This document shows positions 1 to 14,500 of a stretch of DNA of 64,000 bases, in pieces. How positions within the stretch are numbered: the first letter of the stretch is position 1; every line of letters starts with the position of its first letter. The translations under genes were made by a program, and so were the position numbers. A model generated the notes under the pieces. The model saw nothing but the letters and a program-made list of their open reading frames with translations. It made no database searches and was not told the origin of the DNA. The stretch covers positions 126,451,260 to 126,515,259 of the forward strand of contig OX375879.1 in the NCBI GenBank assembly GCA_947359465.1, in the 5' to 3' direction. This DNA is from Metellina segmentata (Eukaryota > Arthropoda > Arachnida > Araneae > Tetragnathidae).

Positions 1-2714
1 GATAGAAATAACATTTCCATTGACTTTAAAAGAAGGTTCTTTCGGGTATCGAACCGGAGACCTTCCGCGTGTAAAGCAGACGTGATCACCACTACACCAC
101 ACAAACACTTACTTATTAGAGAAGAATTTGAACTGATAGAAATAACATTTCTATTGAGTTTAAAAGAAGGTTCTTTCGGGTATCCAACAGGAGACCTTCC
201 ACGTGTAAAGCAGACGTGATCACCACTATACCATACAACCACTTATATATTACAGAAGAATTTGAACTGATATAAATAATATTTGCATTGAGTTTAAAAG
301 AAGGTTCTTTCGGGTATCGAACCGGAAACATACCGCGTGTAAAGCAGACGTGATCACCACTACACCACACAAACACTTATTTATGAGAGAAGAATTTGAA
401 CTGATAGAAATAACATTTCTATTGAGTTTACAAGAAGGTTCTTTCGGGTATCGAACCGGAGACCTTCCGCGTGTAAAGCAGACGTGATCACCACTACACA
501 ACACAACCACTTATTTATTAGAGAACAGTTTGAACTGATAGAAATAACATTTCCATTGAGTTTAAAAGAAGGTTCTTTCGGGTATCGAACCGGAGACCTT
601 CCGCGTGTAAAGCAGACGTGATCACCACTACACCACACAAACACTTACTTATTAGAGAAGAATTTGAACTGATAGAAATAACATTTCCATTGAGTTTAAA
701 AGAAGGTTCTTTCAGGTATCCAACAGGAGACCTTCCGCGTGTAAAGCAGACGTGATCACCACTATACCATACAACCACTTATATATTACAGAAGAATTTG
801 AACTGATATAAATAATATTTGCTTTGAGTTTAAAAGAAGGTTCTTTCGGGGATCGAAACGAAGACCTTCCGAATGTAAGGCAGACGTGATCACCACTACA
901 CCACACAAACACTTATTTATTAGAGAAAGATTTGAACTGATAGAAATATTATTTGCATCGAGTTTAAAAGAAGGGTCTTTCGGGTATCGAACCGGAGACC
1001 TTCCGCGTGTAAAGCAGAAGTGATCACCACTACACCACACAACCACTTACTTGTTAGAGAAGAATTTGAACTGATAGAAATAACATTTGCATCGAGTTTA
1101 AAAGAAGGTTCTTTCGGGTAACGAAAGGAAGACCTTCCACGTGTAAAGCAGACGTGATCACCACTACACAACACAACCACTTATTTATTAGAGAACAGTT
1201 TGAACTGATAGAAATAACATTTGCATTGAGTTTAAAAGAAGGTTCTTTCGGGTATCGAAACGAAGACCTTCCGCGTGTAAAGCAGATGTGATCACCACTA
1301 CACATCACAACCACTTATTTATTAGAGAAGAATTTGAACTCATAGAAATAACATTTGCGTCGAGTTTAAAAGAAGTTTCTTTCGAGGACAGAAACGAAGA
1401 CCTTCCGCGTGTAAAGCAGACGTGATCACCACTACACATCACAACCACTTATTTATTAGGGAAGAATATGAACTGATAGAAATAATATTTGCATTGAGTT
1501 TAAAAGAAGGTTCTTTCGGGTATCGAACCGGAGACCTTCCGCGTGTAAAGCAGACGTGATCACCAATACACCACACAACCACTTATTTATTAGAGAAGAA
1601 TTTGAACTGATAGAAATAACATTTCCATTGAGTTTAAAAGAAGGTTCTTTCGGGTATCGAACCGGAGACATTCCGCGTGTAAAGCAGACGTGATCACCAC
1701 TACACCACACAAACACGTATTTATTAGAGAACAGTTTGAACTGATAGAAATAACATTTCCATTGAGTTTAAAAGAAGGTTCTTTCGGGTATCGAACCGGA
1801 GACCTTCCGCGTGTAAAGCAGACGTGATCACCACTACACCACACAAACACTTACTTATTAGAGAAGAATTTGAACTGATAGAAATAACATTTCCATTGAG
1901 TTTAAAAGAAGGTTCTTTCGGGTATCCAACAGGAGACCTTCCACGTGTAAAGCAGACGTGATCACCACTATACCATACAACCACTTATATATTACAGAAG
2001 AATTTGAACTGATATAAATAATATTTGCTTTGAGTTTAAAAGAAGGTTCTTTCGGGGATCGAAACAAAGACCTTCCGAATGCAAAGCAGACGTGATCACC
2101 ACTACACCACACAAACACTTATTTATTAGAGAAGAATTTGAACTGATAGAAATATTATTTGCATCGAGTTGAAAAGAAGGGTCTTTCGGGTATCGAACCG
2201 GAGACCTTCCGCGTGTAAAGCAGAAGTGATCACCACTACACCACACAACCACTTACTTGTTAGAGAAGAATTTGAACTGATTGAAATAACATTTGCATCG
2301 AGTTTAAAAGAAGGTTCTTTCGGGTAACGAAAGGAAGACCTTCCACGTGTAAAGCAGACGTGATCACCACTACACAACACAACCACTTATTTATTAGAGA
2401 ACAGTTTGAACTGATAGAAATAACATTTGCATTGAGTTTAAAAGAAGGTTCTTTCGGGTATCGAAACGAAGACCTTCCGCGTGTAAAGCAGATGTGATCA
2501 CAATTACACCACACAACCACTTATTTATTACAGAAGAATTTGAACTGATAGAAATAACATTTCCATTGAGTTTACAAGAAGGTTCTTTCGGGTATCGAAC
2601 CGGAGACCTTACGCGAGTAAAGCAGACGTGATCACCACTACACCACACAAACACTTATTTATGAGAGAAGAATTTGAACTGATAGAAATAACATTTCTAT
2701 TGAGTTTAAAAGAA

Positions 2715-2786
2715 GGTTCTTTCGGGTATCGAACCGGAGACCTTCCGCGTGTAAAGCAGACGTGATCACCACTACACCACACAACC
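2715..2786 (-). pseudogene. Representative tRNA-Val(UAC)-like monomer
   Basis: One consensus monomer is described to stand for the array. On the minus strand it runs GGTTGTG (5' acceptor), a D arm with GTGTAGTGGTGATCAC, the anticodon arm TCTGC-TTTACAC-GCGGA with anticodon TAC, a short AGGTC link, the T arm TCCGG-TTCGATA-CCCGA, and AAGAACC (3' acceptor). The D and anticodon arms are close to ordinary animal tRNA-Val(UAC). The A box (TGGTGTAGTGG) and B box (GGTTCGATACC) match their consensus. The acceptor stem has two mismatches and the T stem one C-C mismatch, so a functional mature tRNA is doubtful. A TTTT run lies a few bases after the 3' end. Whether any monomer is transcribed cannot be told from sequence. 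Confidence 0.8.
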
Positions 2787-2813
2787 ACTTACTTATTAGA
2801 GAAGAATTTGAAG

Positions 2814-3726
2814 TCATAGAAATAACATTTGCGTCGAGTTTAAAAGAAGTTTCTTTCGAGGATATAAACTAAGACCTTCCGCTTGTAAAGCAGACGTGAT
2901 CACCACTACACTACACAACCACTTATTTATTAGAGAACAGTTTGAACTGATAGAAATAACATTTGCATTGAGTTTAAAAGAAGGTTCTTTCGGGTATCGA
3001 ACCGGAGACCTTCCGCGTGTAAAGCAGACGTGATCACCACTACACCACACAACCACTTACTTATTAGAGAAGAATTTGAACTGATAGAAATAACATTTCC
3101 ATTGAGTTTAAAAGAAGGTTCTTTCGGGTATCCAACAGGAGACCTTCCGCGTGTAAAGCAGACGTAATCACCACTATACCATACAACCACTTATATATTA
3201 CAGAAGAATTTGAACTGATATAAATAATATTTGCTTTGAGTTTAAAAGAAGGTTCTTTCGGGGATCGAAACGAAAACCTTCCGAATGTAAAGCAGACGTG
3301 ATCACCACTACACCACACAAACACTTATTTATTAGAGAAGAATTCGAACTGATAGAAATATTATTTGCAACGAGTTTAAAAGAAGGGTCTTTCGGGTATC
3401 GAACCGGAGACCTTTCGCGTGTAAAGCAGAAGTGATCACCACTACACCACACAACCACTTACTTGTTAGAGAAGAATTTGAACTGATAGAAATAACATTT
3501 GCATCGAGTTTAAAAGAAGGTTCTTTCGGGTAACGAAAGGAAGACCTTCCACGTGTAAAGCAGACGTGATCACCACTACACAACACAACCACTTATTTAT
3601 TAGAGAACAGTTTGAACTGATAGAAATAACATTTGCATTGAGTTTAAAAGAAGGTTCTTTCGGGTATCGCAACGAAGACCTTCCGCGTGTAAAGCAGATG
3701 TGATCACCACTACACATCACAACCAC
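2814..3726 (-). repeat. Satellite block recurring at 9,802 and 13,429
   Basis: This run of about seven monomers reappears at 9,802-10,714 and again at 13,429-14,341, offset 6,988 and then 3,627 bp, with the same order of variant monomers. Translating the monomers in the block gives identical products in the three places, so the copies are nearly identical over about 0.9 kb. Confidence 0.8.
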
Positions 3727-5547
3727 TTATTTATTAGGGAAGAATATGAACTGATAGAAATAATATTTGCATTGAGTTTAAAAGAAGGTTCTTTCGGGTA
3801 TCGAACCGGAAACATTCCGCGTGTAAAGCAGACGTGATCACAATTACACCACACAACCACTTATTTATTACAGAAGAATTTGAACTGATAGAAATAACAT
3901 TTCCATTGAGTTTACAAGAAGGTTCTTTCGGGTATCGAACCGGAGACCTTACGCGAGTAAAGCAGACGTGATCACCACTACACCACACAAACACTTATTT
4001 ATGAGAGAAGAATTTGAACTGATAGAAATAACATTTCTATTGAGTTTAAAAGAAGGTTCTTTCGGGTATCGAACCGGAGACCTTCCGCGTGTAAAGCAGA
4101 CGTGATCACCACTACACCACACAACCACTTATTTATTTGAGAAGAATTTGAACTGATAGAAATAACATATTTCCATTGAGTTTAAAAGAAGTTTCTTTCG
4201 GGTATCGAACCGGAGACCTTCCGCGTGTAAAGCAGGAGTGATCACCACTACACCACCCAACCACTTATTTATTAGAGAAGAATTTGAACTCATAGAAATA
4301 ACATTTGCGTCGAGTTTAAAAGAAGTTTCTTTCGAGGCTAGAAAAGAAGACCTTCCGCTTGTAAAGCAGACGTGATCACCACTACACTACACAACCACTT
4401 ACTTATTAGAGAAGAATTTGAACTGATAGAAATAACATATTTCCATTGAGTTTAAAAGAAGGTTCTTTCGGGGATCGAAACGAAGACCTTCCGAATGTAT
4501 AGCAGACGTGATCACCACTACACCACACAAACACTTATATATTAGAGAAGAATTTGAACTGATAGAAATATTATTTGCATCGAGTTTAAAAGAAGGGTCT
4601 TTCGGGTATCGAACCGGAGACCTTCCGCGTGTAAAGCAGAAGTGATCACCACTACACCACACAACCATTTACTTGTTAGAGAAGAATTTGAACTGATAGA
4701 AATAACATTTGCATCGAGTTTAAAAGAAGGTTCTTTCGGGTAACGAAAGGAAGACCTTCCACGTGTAAAGCAGACGTGATCACCACTACACAACACAACC
4801 ACTTATTTATTAGAGAACAGTTTGAACTGATAGAAATAACATTTGCATTGAGTTTAAAAGAAGGTTCTTTCGGGTATCGCAACGAAGACCTTCCGCGTGT
4901 AAAGCAGATGTGATCACCACTACACATCACAACCACTTATTTATTAGGGAAGAATATGAACTGATAGAAATAATATTTGCATTGAGTTTAAAAGAAGGTT
5001 CTTTCGGGTATCGAACCGGAAACATTCCGCGTGTAAAGCAGACGTGATCACAATTACACCACACAACCACTTATTTATTACAGAAGAATTTGAACTGATA
5101 GAAATAACATTTCCATTGAGTTTACAAGAAGGTTCTTTCGGGTATCGAACCGGAGACCTTACGCGAGTAAAGCAGACGTGATCACCACTACACCACACAA
5201 ACACTTATTTATGAGAGAAGAATTTGAACTGATAGAAATAACATTTCTATTGAGTTTAAAAGAAGGTTCTTTCGGGTATCGAACCGGAGACCTTCCGCGT
5301 GTAAAACAGACGTGATCACCACTACACCACACAACCACTTATTTATTTGAGAAGAATTTGAACTGATAGAAATAAAATATTTCCATTGAGTTTAAAAGAA
5401 GGTTCTTTCGGGTATCGAACCGGAGACCTTCCGCGTGTAAAGCAGGAGTGATGACCACTACACCACCCAACCACTTATTTATTAGAGAAGAATTTGAACT
5501 CATAGAAATAACATTTGCGTCGAGTTTAAAAGAAGTTTCTTTCGAGG

Positions 5548-8028
5548 CTAGAAACGAAGACCTTCCGCTTGTAAAGCAGACGTGATCACCACTACACTAC
5601 ACAACCACTTATTTATTAGAGAACAGTTTGAACTGATAGAAATAACATTTCCATTGAGTTTAAAAGAAGGTTCTTTCGGGTATCGAACCGGAGAACTTCC
5701 GCGTGTAATGCAGACGTGATCACCACTACACCACACAAACTCTTACTTATTAGAGAAGAATTTGAACTGATAGAAATAACATTTCCATTGAGTTTAAAAG
5801 AAGGTACTTTCGGGTATCCAACAGGAGACCTTCCGCGTGTAAAGCAGATGTGATCACCACTACACATCACAACCACTTATTTATTAGGGAAGAATATGAA
5901 CTGATAGAAATAATATTTGCATTGAGTTTAAAAGAAGGTTCTTTCGGGTATCGAACCGGAAACATTCCGCGTGTAAAGCAGACGTGATCACAATTACACC
6001 ACACAACCACTTATTTATTACAGAAGAATTTGAACTGATAGAAATAACATTTCCATTGAGTTTAAAAGAAGGTTCTTTCGGGTATCGAACCGGAGACCTT
6101 ACGCGAGTAAAGCAGACGTGATCACCACTACACCACACAAACACTTATTTATGAGAGAAGAATTTGAAATGATAGAAAAAACATATTTCCATTGAGTTTA
6201 AAAGAAGGTTCTTTCGGGTATCGAACCGGAGACCTTCCGCGTGTAAAGCAGGAGTGATCACCACTACACCACACAACCACTTATTTATTAGAGAAGAATT
6301 TGAACTCATAGAAGTAACATATGCGTCGAGTTTAAAAGAAGTTTCTTTCGAGGCTAGAAACGAAGACCTTCCGCTTGTAAAGCAGACGTGATCACCACTA
6401 TACCACACAACCACTTATTTATGAGAGAAGAATTTGAACTGATAGAAATAACATTTCTATTGAGTTTAAAAGAAAGTTCTTTCGGGTATCGAACCGGAGA
6501 CCTTCCGCGTGTAAAGCAGACGTGATCACCAATACACCACACAACCACTTATTTATTAGAGAAGAATTTGAACTGATAGAAATAACATATTTCCATTGAG
6601 TTTAAAAGAAGGTTCTTTCGGGTATCGAACCGGAGACCTTCCGCGTGTAAAGCAGGCGTGATCACCACTACACCACACAACAACTTATTTACTAGAGAAG
6701 AATTTGAAGTCATAGAAATAACATTTGCGTCGAGTTTAAAAGAAGTTTCTTTCGAGGCTAGAAACGAAGACCTTCCGCTTGTAAAGCAGACGTGATCACC
6801 ACTACACTACACAACCACTTATTTATTAGAGAACAGTTTGAACTGATAGAAATAACATTTCCATTGAGTTTAAAAGAAGGTTCTTTCGGGTATCGAACCG
6901 GAGAACTTCCGCGTGTAATGCAGACGTGATCACCACTACACCACACAAACTCTTACTTATTAGAGAAGAATTTGAACTGATAGAAATAACATTTCCATTG
7001 AGTTTAAAAGAAGGTACTTTCGGGTATCCAACAGGAGACCTTCCGCGTGTAAAGAAGAAGTGATCACCACTACACCACACAAACACTTATTTATGAGAGA
7101 AGAATTTGAAATGATAGAAAAAACATATTTCCATTGAGTTTAAAAGAAGGTTCTTTCGGGTATCGAACCGGAGACCTTCCGCGTGTAAAGCAGGAGTGAT
7201 CACCACTACACCACACAACCACTTATTTATTAGAGAAGAATTTGAACTCATAGAAGTAACATATGCGTCGAGTTTAAAAGAAGTTTCTTTCGAGGCTAGA
7301 AACGAAGACCTTCCGCTTGTAAAGCAGACGTGATCACCACTATACCACACAACCACTTATTTATGAGAGAAGAATTTGAACTGATAGAAATAACATTTCT
7401 ATTGAGTTTAAAAGAAAGTTCTTTCGGGTATCGAACCGGAGACCTTCCGCGTGTAAAGCAGACGTGATCACCAATACACCACACAACCACTTATTTATTA
7501 GAGAAGAATTTGAACTGATAGAAATAACATATTTCCATTGAGTTTAAAAGAAGGTTCTTTCGGGTATCGAACCGGAGACCTTCCGCGTGTAAAGCAGGCG
7601 TGATCACCACTACACCACACAACAACTTATTTACTAGAGAAGAATTTGAAGTCATAGAAATAACATTTGCGTCGAGTTTAAAAGAAGTTTCTTTCGAGGC
7701 TAGAAACGAAGACCTTCCGCTTGTAAAGCAGACGTGATCACCACTACACTACACAACCACTTATTTATTAGAGAACAGTTTGAACTGATAGAAATAACAT
7801 TTCCATTGAGTTTAAAAGAAGGTTCTTTCGGGTATCGAACCGGAGAACTTCCGCGTGTAATGCAGACGTGATCACCACTACACCACACAAACTCTTACTT
7901 ATTAGAGAAGAATTTGAACTGATAGAAATAACATTTCCATTGAGTTTAAAAGAAGGTACTTTCGGGTATCCAACAGGAGACCTTCCGCGTGTAAAGAAGA
8001 AGTGATCACCACTACACCACACAACCAC
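5548..8028 (-). repeat. Satellite higher-order repeat, 3 tandem blocks
   Basis: A recognisable pair of variant monomers (carrying gaggctagaaacg, then the aaggtacttt variant) recurs at 5,548, 6,758 and 7,700, that is with offsets of 1,210 and 942 bp. The second and third blocks match almost base for base; the first has an extra stretch. This fits stepwise tandem duplication of 7- to 9-monomer blocks. Confidence 0.75.
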
Positions 8029-8564
8029 TTACTTGTTAGAGAAGAATTTGAACTGATAGAAATAACATTTGCATCGAGTTTAAAAGAAGGTTCTTTCGGG
8101 TAACGAAAGGAAGGCCTTCCACGTGTAAAGTAGACGTGATCACCACTACACAACACAACCACTTATTTATTAGAGAACAGTTTGAACTGATAGAAATAAC
8201 ATTTGCATTGAGTTTAAAAGAAGGTTCTTTCGGGTATCGAAACGAAGACCTTCCGCGTGTAAAGCAGATGTGATCACCACTACACATCACAACCACTTAT
8301 TTATTAGGGAAGAATATGAACTGATAGAAATAATATTTGCATTGAGTTTAAAAGAAGGTTCTTTCGGGTATCGAACCGGAAACATTCCGCGTGTAAAGCA
8401 GACGTGATCACAATTACACCACACAACCACTTATTTATTACAGAAGAATTTGAACTGATAGAAATAACATTTCCATTGAGTTTAAAAGAAGGTTCTTTCG
8501 GGTATCGAACCGGAGACCTTACGCGAGTAAAGCAGACGTGATCACCACTACACCACACAAACAC

Positions 8565-11500
8565 TTATTTATGAGAGAAGAATTTGAAATGATAGAAAAA
8601 ACATATTTCCATTGAGTTTAAAAGAAGGTTCTTTCGGGTATCGAACCGGAGACCTTCCGCGTGTAAAGCAGGAGTGATCACCACTACACCACACAACCAC
8701 TTATTTATTAGAGAAAAATTTGAACTCATAGAAATAACATATGCTTCGAGTTTAAAAGAAGTTTCTTTCGAGGCTAGAAACGAAGACCTTCCGCTTGTAA
8801 AGCAGACGTGATCACCACTATACCACACAACCACTTATTTATGAGAGAAGAATTTGAACTGATAGAAATAACATTTCTATTGAGTTTAAAAGAAAGTTCT
8901 TTCGGGTATCGAACCGGAGACCTTCCGCGTGTAAAGCAGACGTGATCACCAATACACCACACAACCACTTATTTATTAGAGAAGAATTTGAACTGATAGA
9001 AATAACATATTTCCATTGAGTTTAAAAGAAGGTTCTTTCGGGTATCGAACCGGAGACCTTCCGCGTGTAAAGCAGGCGTGATCACCACTACACCACACAA
9101 CAACTTATTTACTAGAGAAGAATTTGAAGTCATAGAAATAACATTTGCGTCGAGTTTAAAAGAAGTTTCTTTCGAGGATAGAAACGAAGACCTTCCGCTT
9201 GTAAAGCAGACGTGATCACCACTACACTACACAACCACTTATTTATTAGAGAACAGTTTGAACTGATAGAAATAACATTTCTATTGAGTTTAAAAGAAGG
9301 TTCTTTCGGGTATCGAACCGGAAACATTCCGCGTGTAAAGCAGACGTGATCACAATTACACCACACAACCACTTATTTATTAGAGAAGAATTTGAACTCA
9401 TAGAAATAACATTTGCGTCGAGTTTAAAAGAAGTTTCTTTCGAGGCTAGAAACGAAGACCTTCCGCTTGTAAAGCAGACGTGATCACCACTATACCACAC
9501 AACCACTTATTTATGAGAGAAGAATTTGAACTGATAGAAATAACATTTCTATTGAGTTTAAAAGAAAGTTCTTTCGGGTATCGAACCGGAGACCTTCCGC
9601 GTGTAAAGCAGACGTGATCACCAATACACCAAACAACCACTTATTTATTAGAGAATAATTTGAACTGATAGAAATAACATATTTCCATTGAGTTTAAAAG
9701 AAGGTTCTTTCGGGTATCGAACCGGAGACCTTTCGCGTGTAAAGCAGGCGTGATCACCACTACACCACACAACCACTTACTTATTAGAGAAGAATTTGAA
9801 GTCATAGAAATAACATTTGCGTCGAGTTTAAAAGAAGTTTCTTTCGAGGATATAAACTAAGACCTTCCGCTTGTAAAGCAGACGTGATCACCACTACACT
9901 ACACAACCACTTATTTATTAGAGAACAGTTTGAACTGATAGAAATAACATTTGCATTGAGTTTAAAAGAAGGTTCTTTCGGGTATCGAACCGGAGACCTT
10001 CCGCGTGTAAAGCAGACGTGATCACCACTACACCACACAACCACTTACTTATTAGAGAAGAATTTGAACTGATAGAAATAACATTTCCATTGAGTTTAAA
10101 AGAAGGTTCTTTCGGGTATCCAACAGGAGACCTTCCGCGTGTAAAGCAGACGTAATCACCACTATACCATACAACCACTTATATATTACAGAAGAATTTG
10201 AACTGATATAAATAATATTTGCTTTGAGTTTAAAAGAAGGTTCTTTCGGGGATCGAAACGAAAACCTTCCGAATGTAAAGCAGACGTGATCACCACTACA
10301 CCACACAAACACTTATTTATTAGAGAAGAATTCGAACTGATAGAAATATTATTTGCAACGAGTTTAAAAGAAGGGTCTTTCGGGTATCGAACCGGAGACC
10401 TTTCGCGTGTAAAGCAGAAGTGATCACCACTACACCACACAACCACTTACTTGTTAGAGAAGAATTTGAACTGATAGAAATAACATTTGCATCGAGTTTA
10501 AAAGAAGGTTCTTTCGGGTAACGAAAGGAAGACCTTCCACGTGTAAAGCAGACGTGATCACCACTACACAACACAACCACTTATTTATTAGAGAACAGTT
10601 TGAACTGATAGAAATAACATTTGCATTGAGTTTAAAAGAAGGTTCTTTCGGGTATCGCAACGAAGACCTTCCGCGTGTAAAGCAGATGTGATCACCACTA
10701 CACATCACAACCACTTATTTATTAGGGAAGAATATGAACTGATAGAAATAATATTTGCATTGAGTTTAAAAGAAGGTTCTTTCGGGTATCGAACCGGAAA
10801 CATTCCGCGTGTAAAGCAGACGTGATCACATATACACCACAAACCACTTATTTATTACAGAAGAATTTGAACTGATAGAAATAACATTTCCATTGAGTTT
10901 ACAAGAAGGTTCTTTCGGGTATCGAACCGGAGACCTTACGCGAGTAAAGCAGACGTAATCACCACTACACCACACAAACACTTATTTATGAGAGAAGAAT
11001 TTGAACTGATAGAAATAACATTTCTATTGAGTTTAAAAGAAGGTTCTTTCGGGTATCGAACCGGAGACCTTCCGCGTGTAAAGCAGACGTGATCACAACT
11101 ACACCACACAACCACTTATTTATTTGAGAAGAATTTGAACTGATAGAAATAACATATTTCCATTGAGTTTAAAAGAAGGTTCTTTCGGGTATCGAACCGG
11201 AGACCTTCCGCGTGTAAAGCAGGAGTGATCACCACTACACCACCCAACCACTTATTTATTAGAGAAGAATTTGAACTCATAGAAATAACATTTGCGTCGA
11301 GTTTAAAAGAAGTTTCTTTCGAGGCTAGAAACGAAGACCTTCCGCTTGTAAAGCAGACGTGATCACCACTACACTACACAACCACTTATTTATTAGAGAA
11401 CAGTTTGAACTGATAGAAACAACATTTGCATTGAGTTTAAAAGAAGGTTCTTTCGGGTATCGAACCGGAGACCTTACGCGAGTAAAGCAGACGTGATCAC

Positions 11501-14500
11501 CACTACACCACACAACCACTTATTTATGAGAGAAGAATTTGAACTGATAGAAATAACATTTCTATTGAGTTTAAAAGAAAGTTCTTTCGGGTATCGAACC
11601 GGAGACCTTCCGCGTGTAAAGCAGACGTGATCACCAATACACCACACAACCACTTATTTATTAGAGAAGAATTTGAACTGATAGAAATAACATATTTCCA
11701 TTGAGTTTAAAAGAAGATTCTTTCGGGTATCGAACCGGAGACCTTCCGCGTGTAAAGCAGGCGTGATCACCACTACACCACACAAACACTTATTTATTAG
11801 AGAAGAATTTGAACTCATAGAAATAACATTTGCGTCGAGTTTAAAAGAAGTTTCTTTCGAGGATAGAAACGAAGACCTTCCGCTTGTAAAGCAGATGTGA
11901 TCACCACTACACTACACAACCACTTATTTATTAGAGAACAGTATGAACTGATAGAAACAACATTTGCATTGAGTTTAAAAGAAGGTTCTTTCGGGTATCG
12001 AACCGGAAACATTCCGCGTGTAAAGCAGACGTGATCACAATTACACCACACAACCACTTATTTATTACAGAAGAATTTGAACTGATAGAAATAACATTTC
12101 CATTGAGTTTAAAAGAAGGTTCTTTCGGGTATCGAACCGGAGACCTTACGCGAGTAAAGCAGACGTGATCACCACTACACCACACAAACACTTATTTATG
12201 AGAGAAGAATTTGAAATGATAGAAAAAACATATTTCCATTGAGTTTAAAAGAAGGTTCTTTCGGGTATCGAACCGGAGACCTTCCGCGTGTAAAGCAGGA
12301 GTGATCACCACTACACCACACAACCACTTATTTATTAGAGAAAAATTTGAACTCATAGAAATAACATATGCTTCGAGTTTAAAAGAAGTTTCTTTCGAGG
12401 CTAGAAACGAAGACCTTCCGCTTGTAAAGCAGACGTGATCACCACTATACCACACAACCACTTATTTATGAGAGAAGAATTTGAACTGATAGAAATAACA
12501 TTTCTATTGAGTTTAAAAGAAAGTTCTTTCGGGTATCGAACCGGAGACCTTCCGCGTGTAAAGCAGACGTGATCACCAATACACCACACAACCACTTATT
12601 TATTAGAGAAGAATTTGAACTGATAGAAATAACATATTTCCATTGAGTTTAAAAGAAGGTTCTTTCGGGTATCGAACCGGAGACCTTCCGCGTGTAAAGC
12701 AGGCGTGATCACCACTACACCACACAACAACTTATTTACTAGAGAAGAATTTGAAGTCATAGAAATAACATTTGCGTCGAGTTTAAAAGAAGTTTCTTTC
12801 GAGGATAGAAACGAAGACCTTCCGCTTGTAAAGCAGACGTGATCACCACTACACTACACAACCACTTATTTATTAGAGAACAGTTTGAACTGATAGAAAT
12901 AACATTTCTATTGAGTTTAAAAGAAGGTTCTTTCGGGTATCGAACCGGAAACATTCCGCGTGTAAAGCAGACGTGATCACAATTACACCACACAACCACT
13001 TATTTATTAGAGAAGAATTTGAACTCATAGAAATAACATTTGCGTCGAGTTTAAAAGAAGTTTCTTTCGAGGCTAGAAACGAAGACCTTCCGCTTGTAAA
13101 GCAGACGTGATCACCACTATACCACACAACCACTTATTTATGAGAGAAGAATTTGAACTGATAGAAATAACATTTCTATTGAGTTTAAAAGAAAGTTCTT
13201 TCGGGTATCGAACCGGAGACCTTCCGCGTGTAAAGCAGACGTGATCACCAATACACCACACAACCACTTATTTATTAGAGAAGAATTTGAACTGATAGAA
13301 ATAACATATTTCCATTGAGTTTAAAAGAAGGTTCTTTCGGGTATCGAACCGGAGACCTTTCGCGTGTAAAGCAGGCGTGATCACCACTACACCACACAAC
13401 CACTTACTTATTAGAGAAGAATTTGAAGTCATAGAAATAACATTTGCGTCGAGTTTAAAAGAAGTTTCTTTCGAGGATATAAACTAAGACCTTCCGCTTG
13501 TAAAGCAGACGTGATCACCACTACACTACACAACCACTTATTTATTAGAGAACAGTTTGAACTGATAGAAATAACATTTGCATTGAGTTTAAAAGAAGGT
13601 TCTTTCGGGTATCGAACCGGAGACCTTCCGCGTGTAAAGCAGACGTGATCACCACTACACCACACAACCACTTACTTATTAGAGAAGAATTTGAACTGAT
13701 AGAAATAACATTTCCATTGAGTTTAAAAGAAGGTTCTTTCGGGTATCCAACAGGAGACCTTCCGCGTGTAAAGCAGACGTAATCACCACTATACCATACA
13801 ACCACTTATATATTACAGAAGAATTTGAACTGATATAAATAATATTTGCTTTGAGTTTAAAAGAAGGTTCTTTCGGGGATCGAAACGAAAACCTTCCGAA
13901 TGTAAAGCAGACGTGATCACCACTACACCACACAAACACTTATTTATTAGAGAAGAATTCGAACTGATAGAAATATTATTTGCAACGAGTTTAAAAGAAG
14001 GGTCTTTCGGGTATCGAACCGGAGACCTTTCGCGTGTAAAGCAGAAGTGATCACCACTACACCACACAACCACTTACTTGTTAGAGAAGAATTTGAACTG
14101 ATAGAAATAACATTTGCATCGAGTTTAAAAGAAGGTTCTTTCGGGTAACGAAAGGAAGACCTTCCACGTGTAAAGCAGACGTGATCACCACTACACAACA
14201 CAACCACTTATTTATTAGAGAACAGTTTGAACTGATAGAAATAACATTTGCATTGAGTTTAAAAGAAGGTTCTTTCGGGTATCGCAACGAAGACCTTCCG
14301 CGTGTAAAGCAGATGTGATCACCACTACACATCACAACCACTTATTTATTAGGGAAGAATATGAACTGATAGAAATAATATTTGCATTGAGTTTAAAAGA
14401 AGGTTCTTTCGGGTATCGAACCGGAAACATTCCGCGTGTAAAGCAGACGTGATCACATATACACCACAAACCACTTATTTATTACAGAAGAATTTGAACT

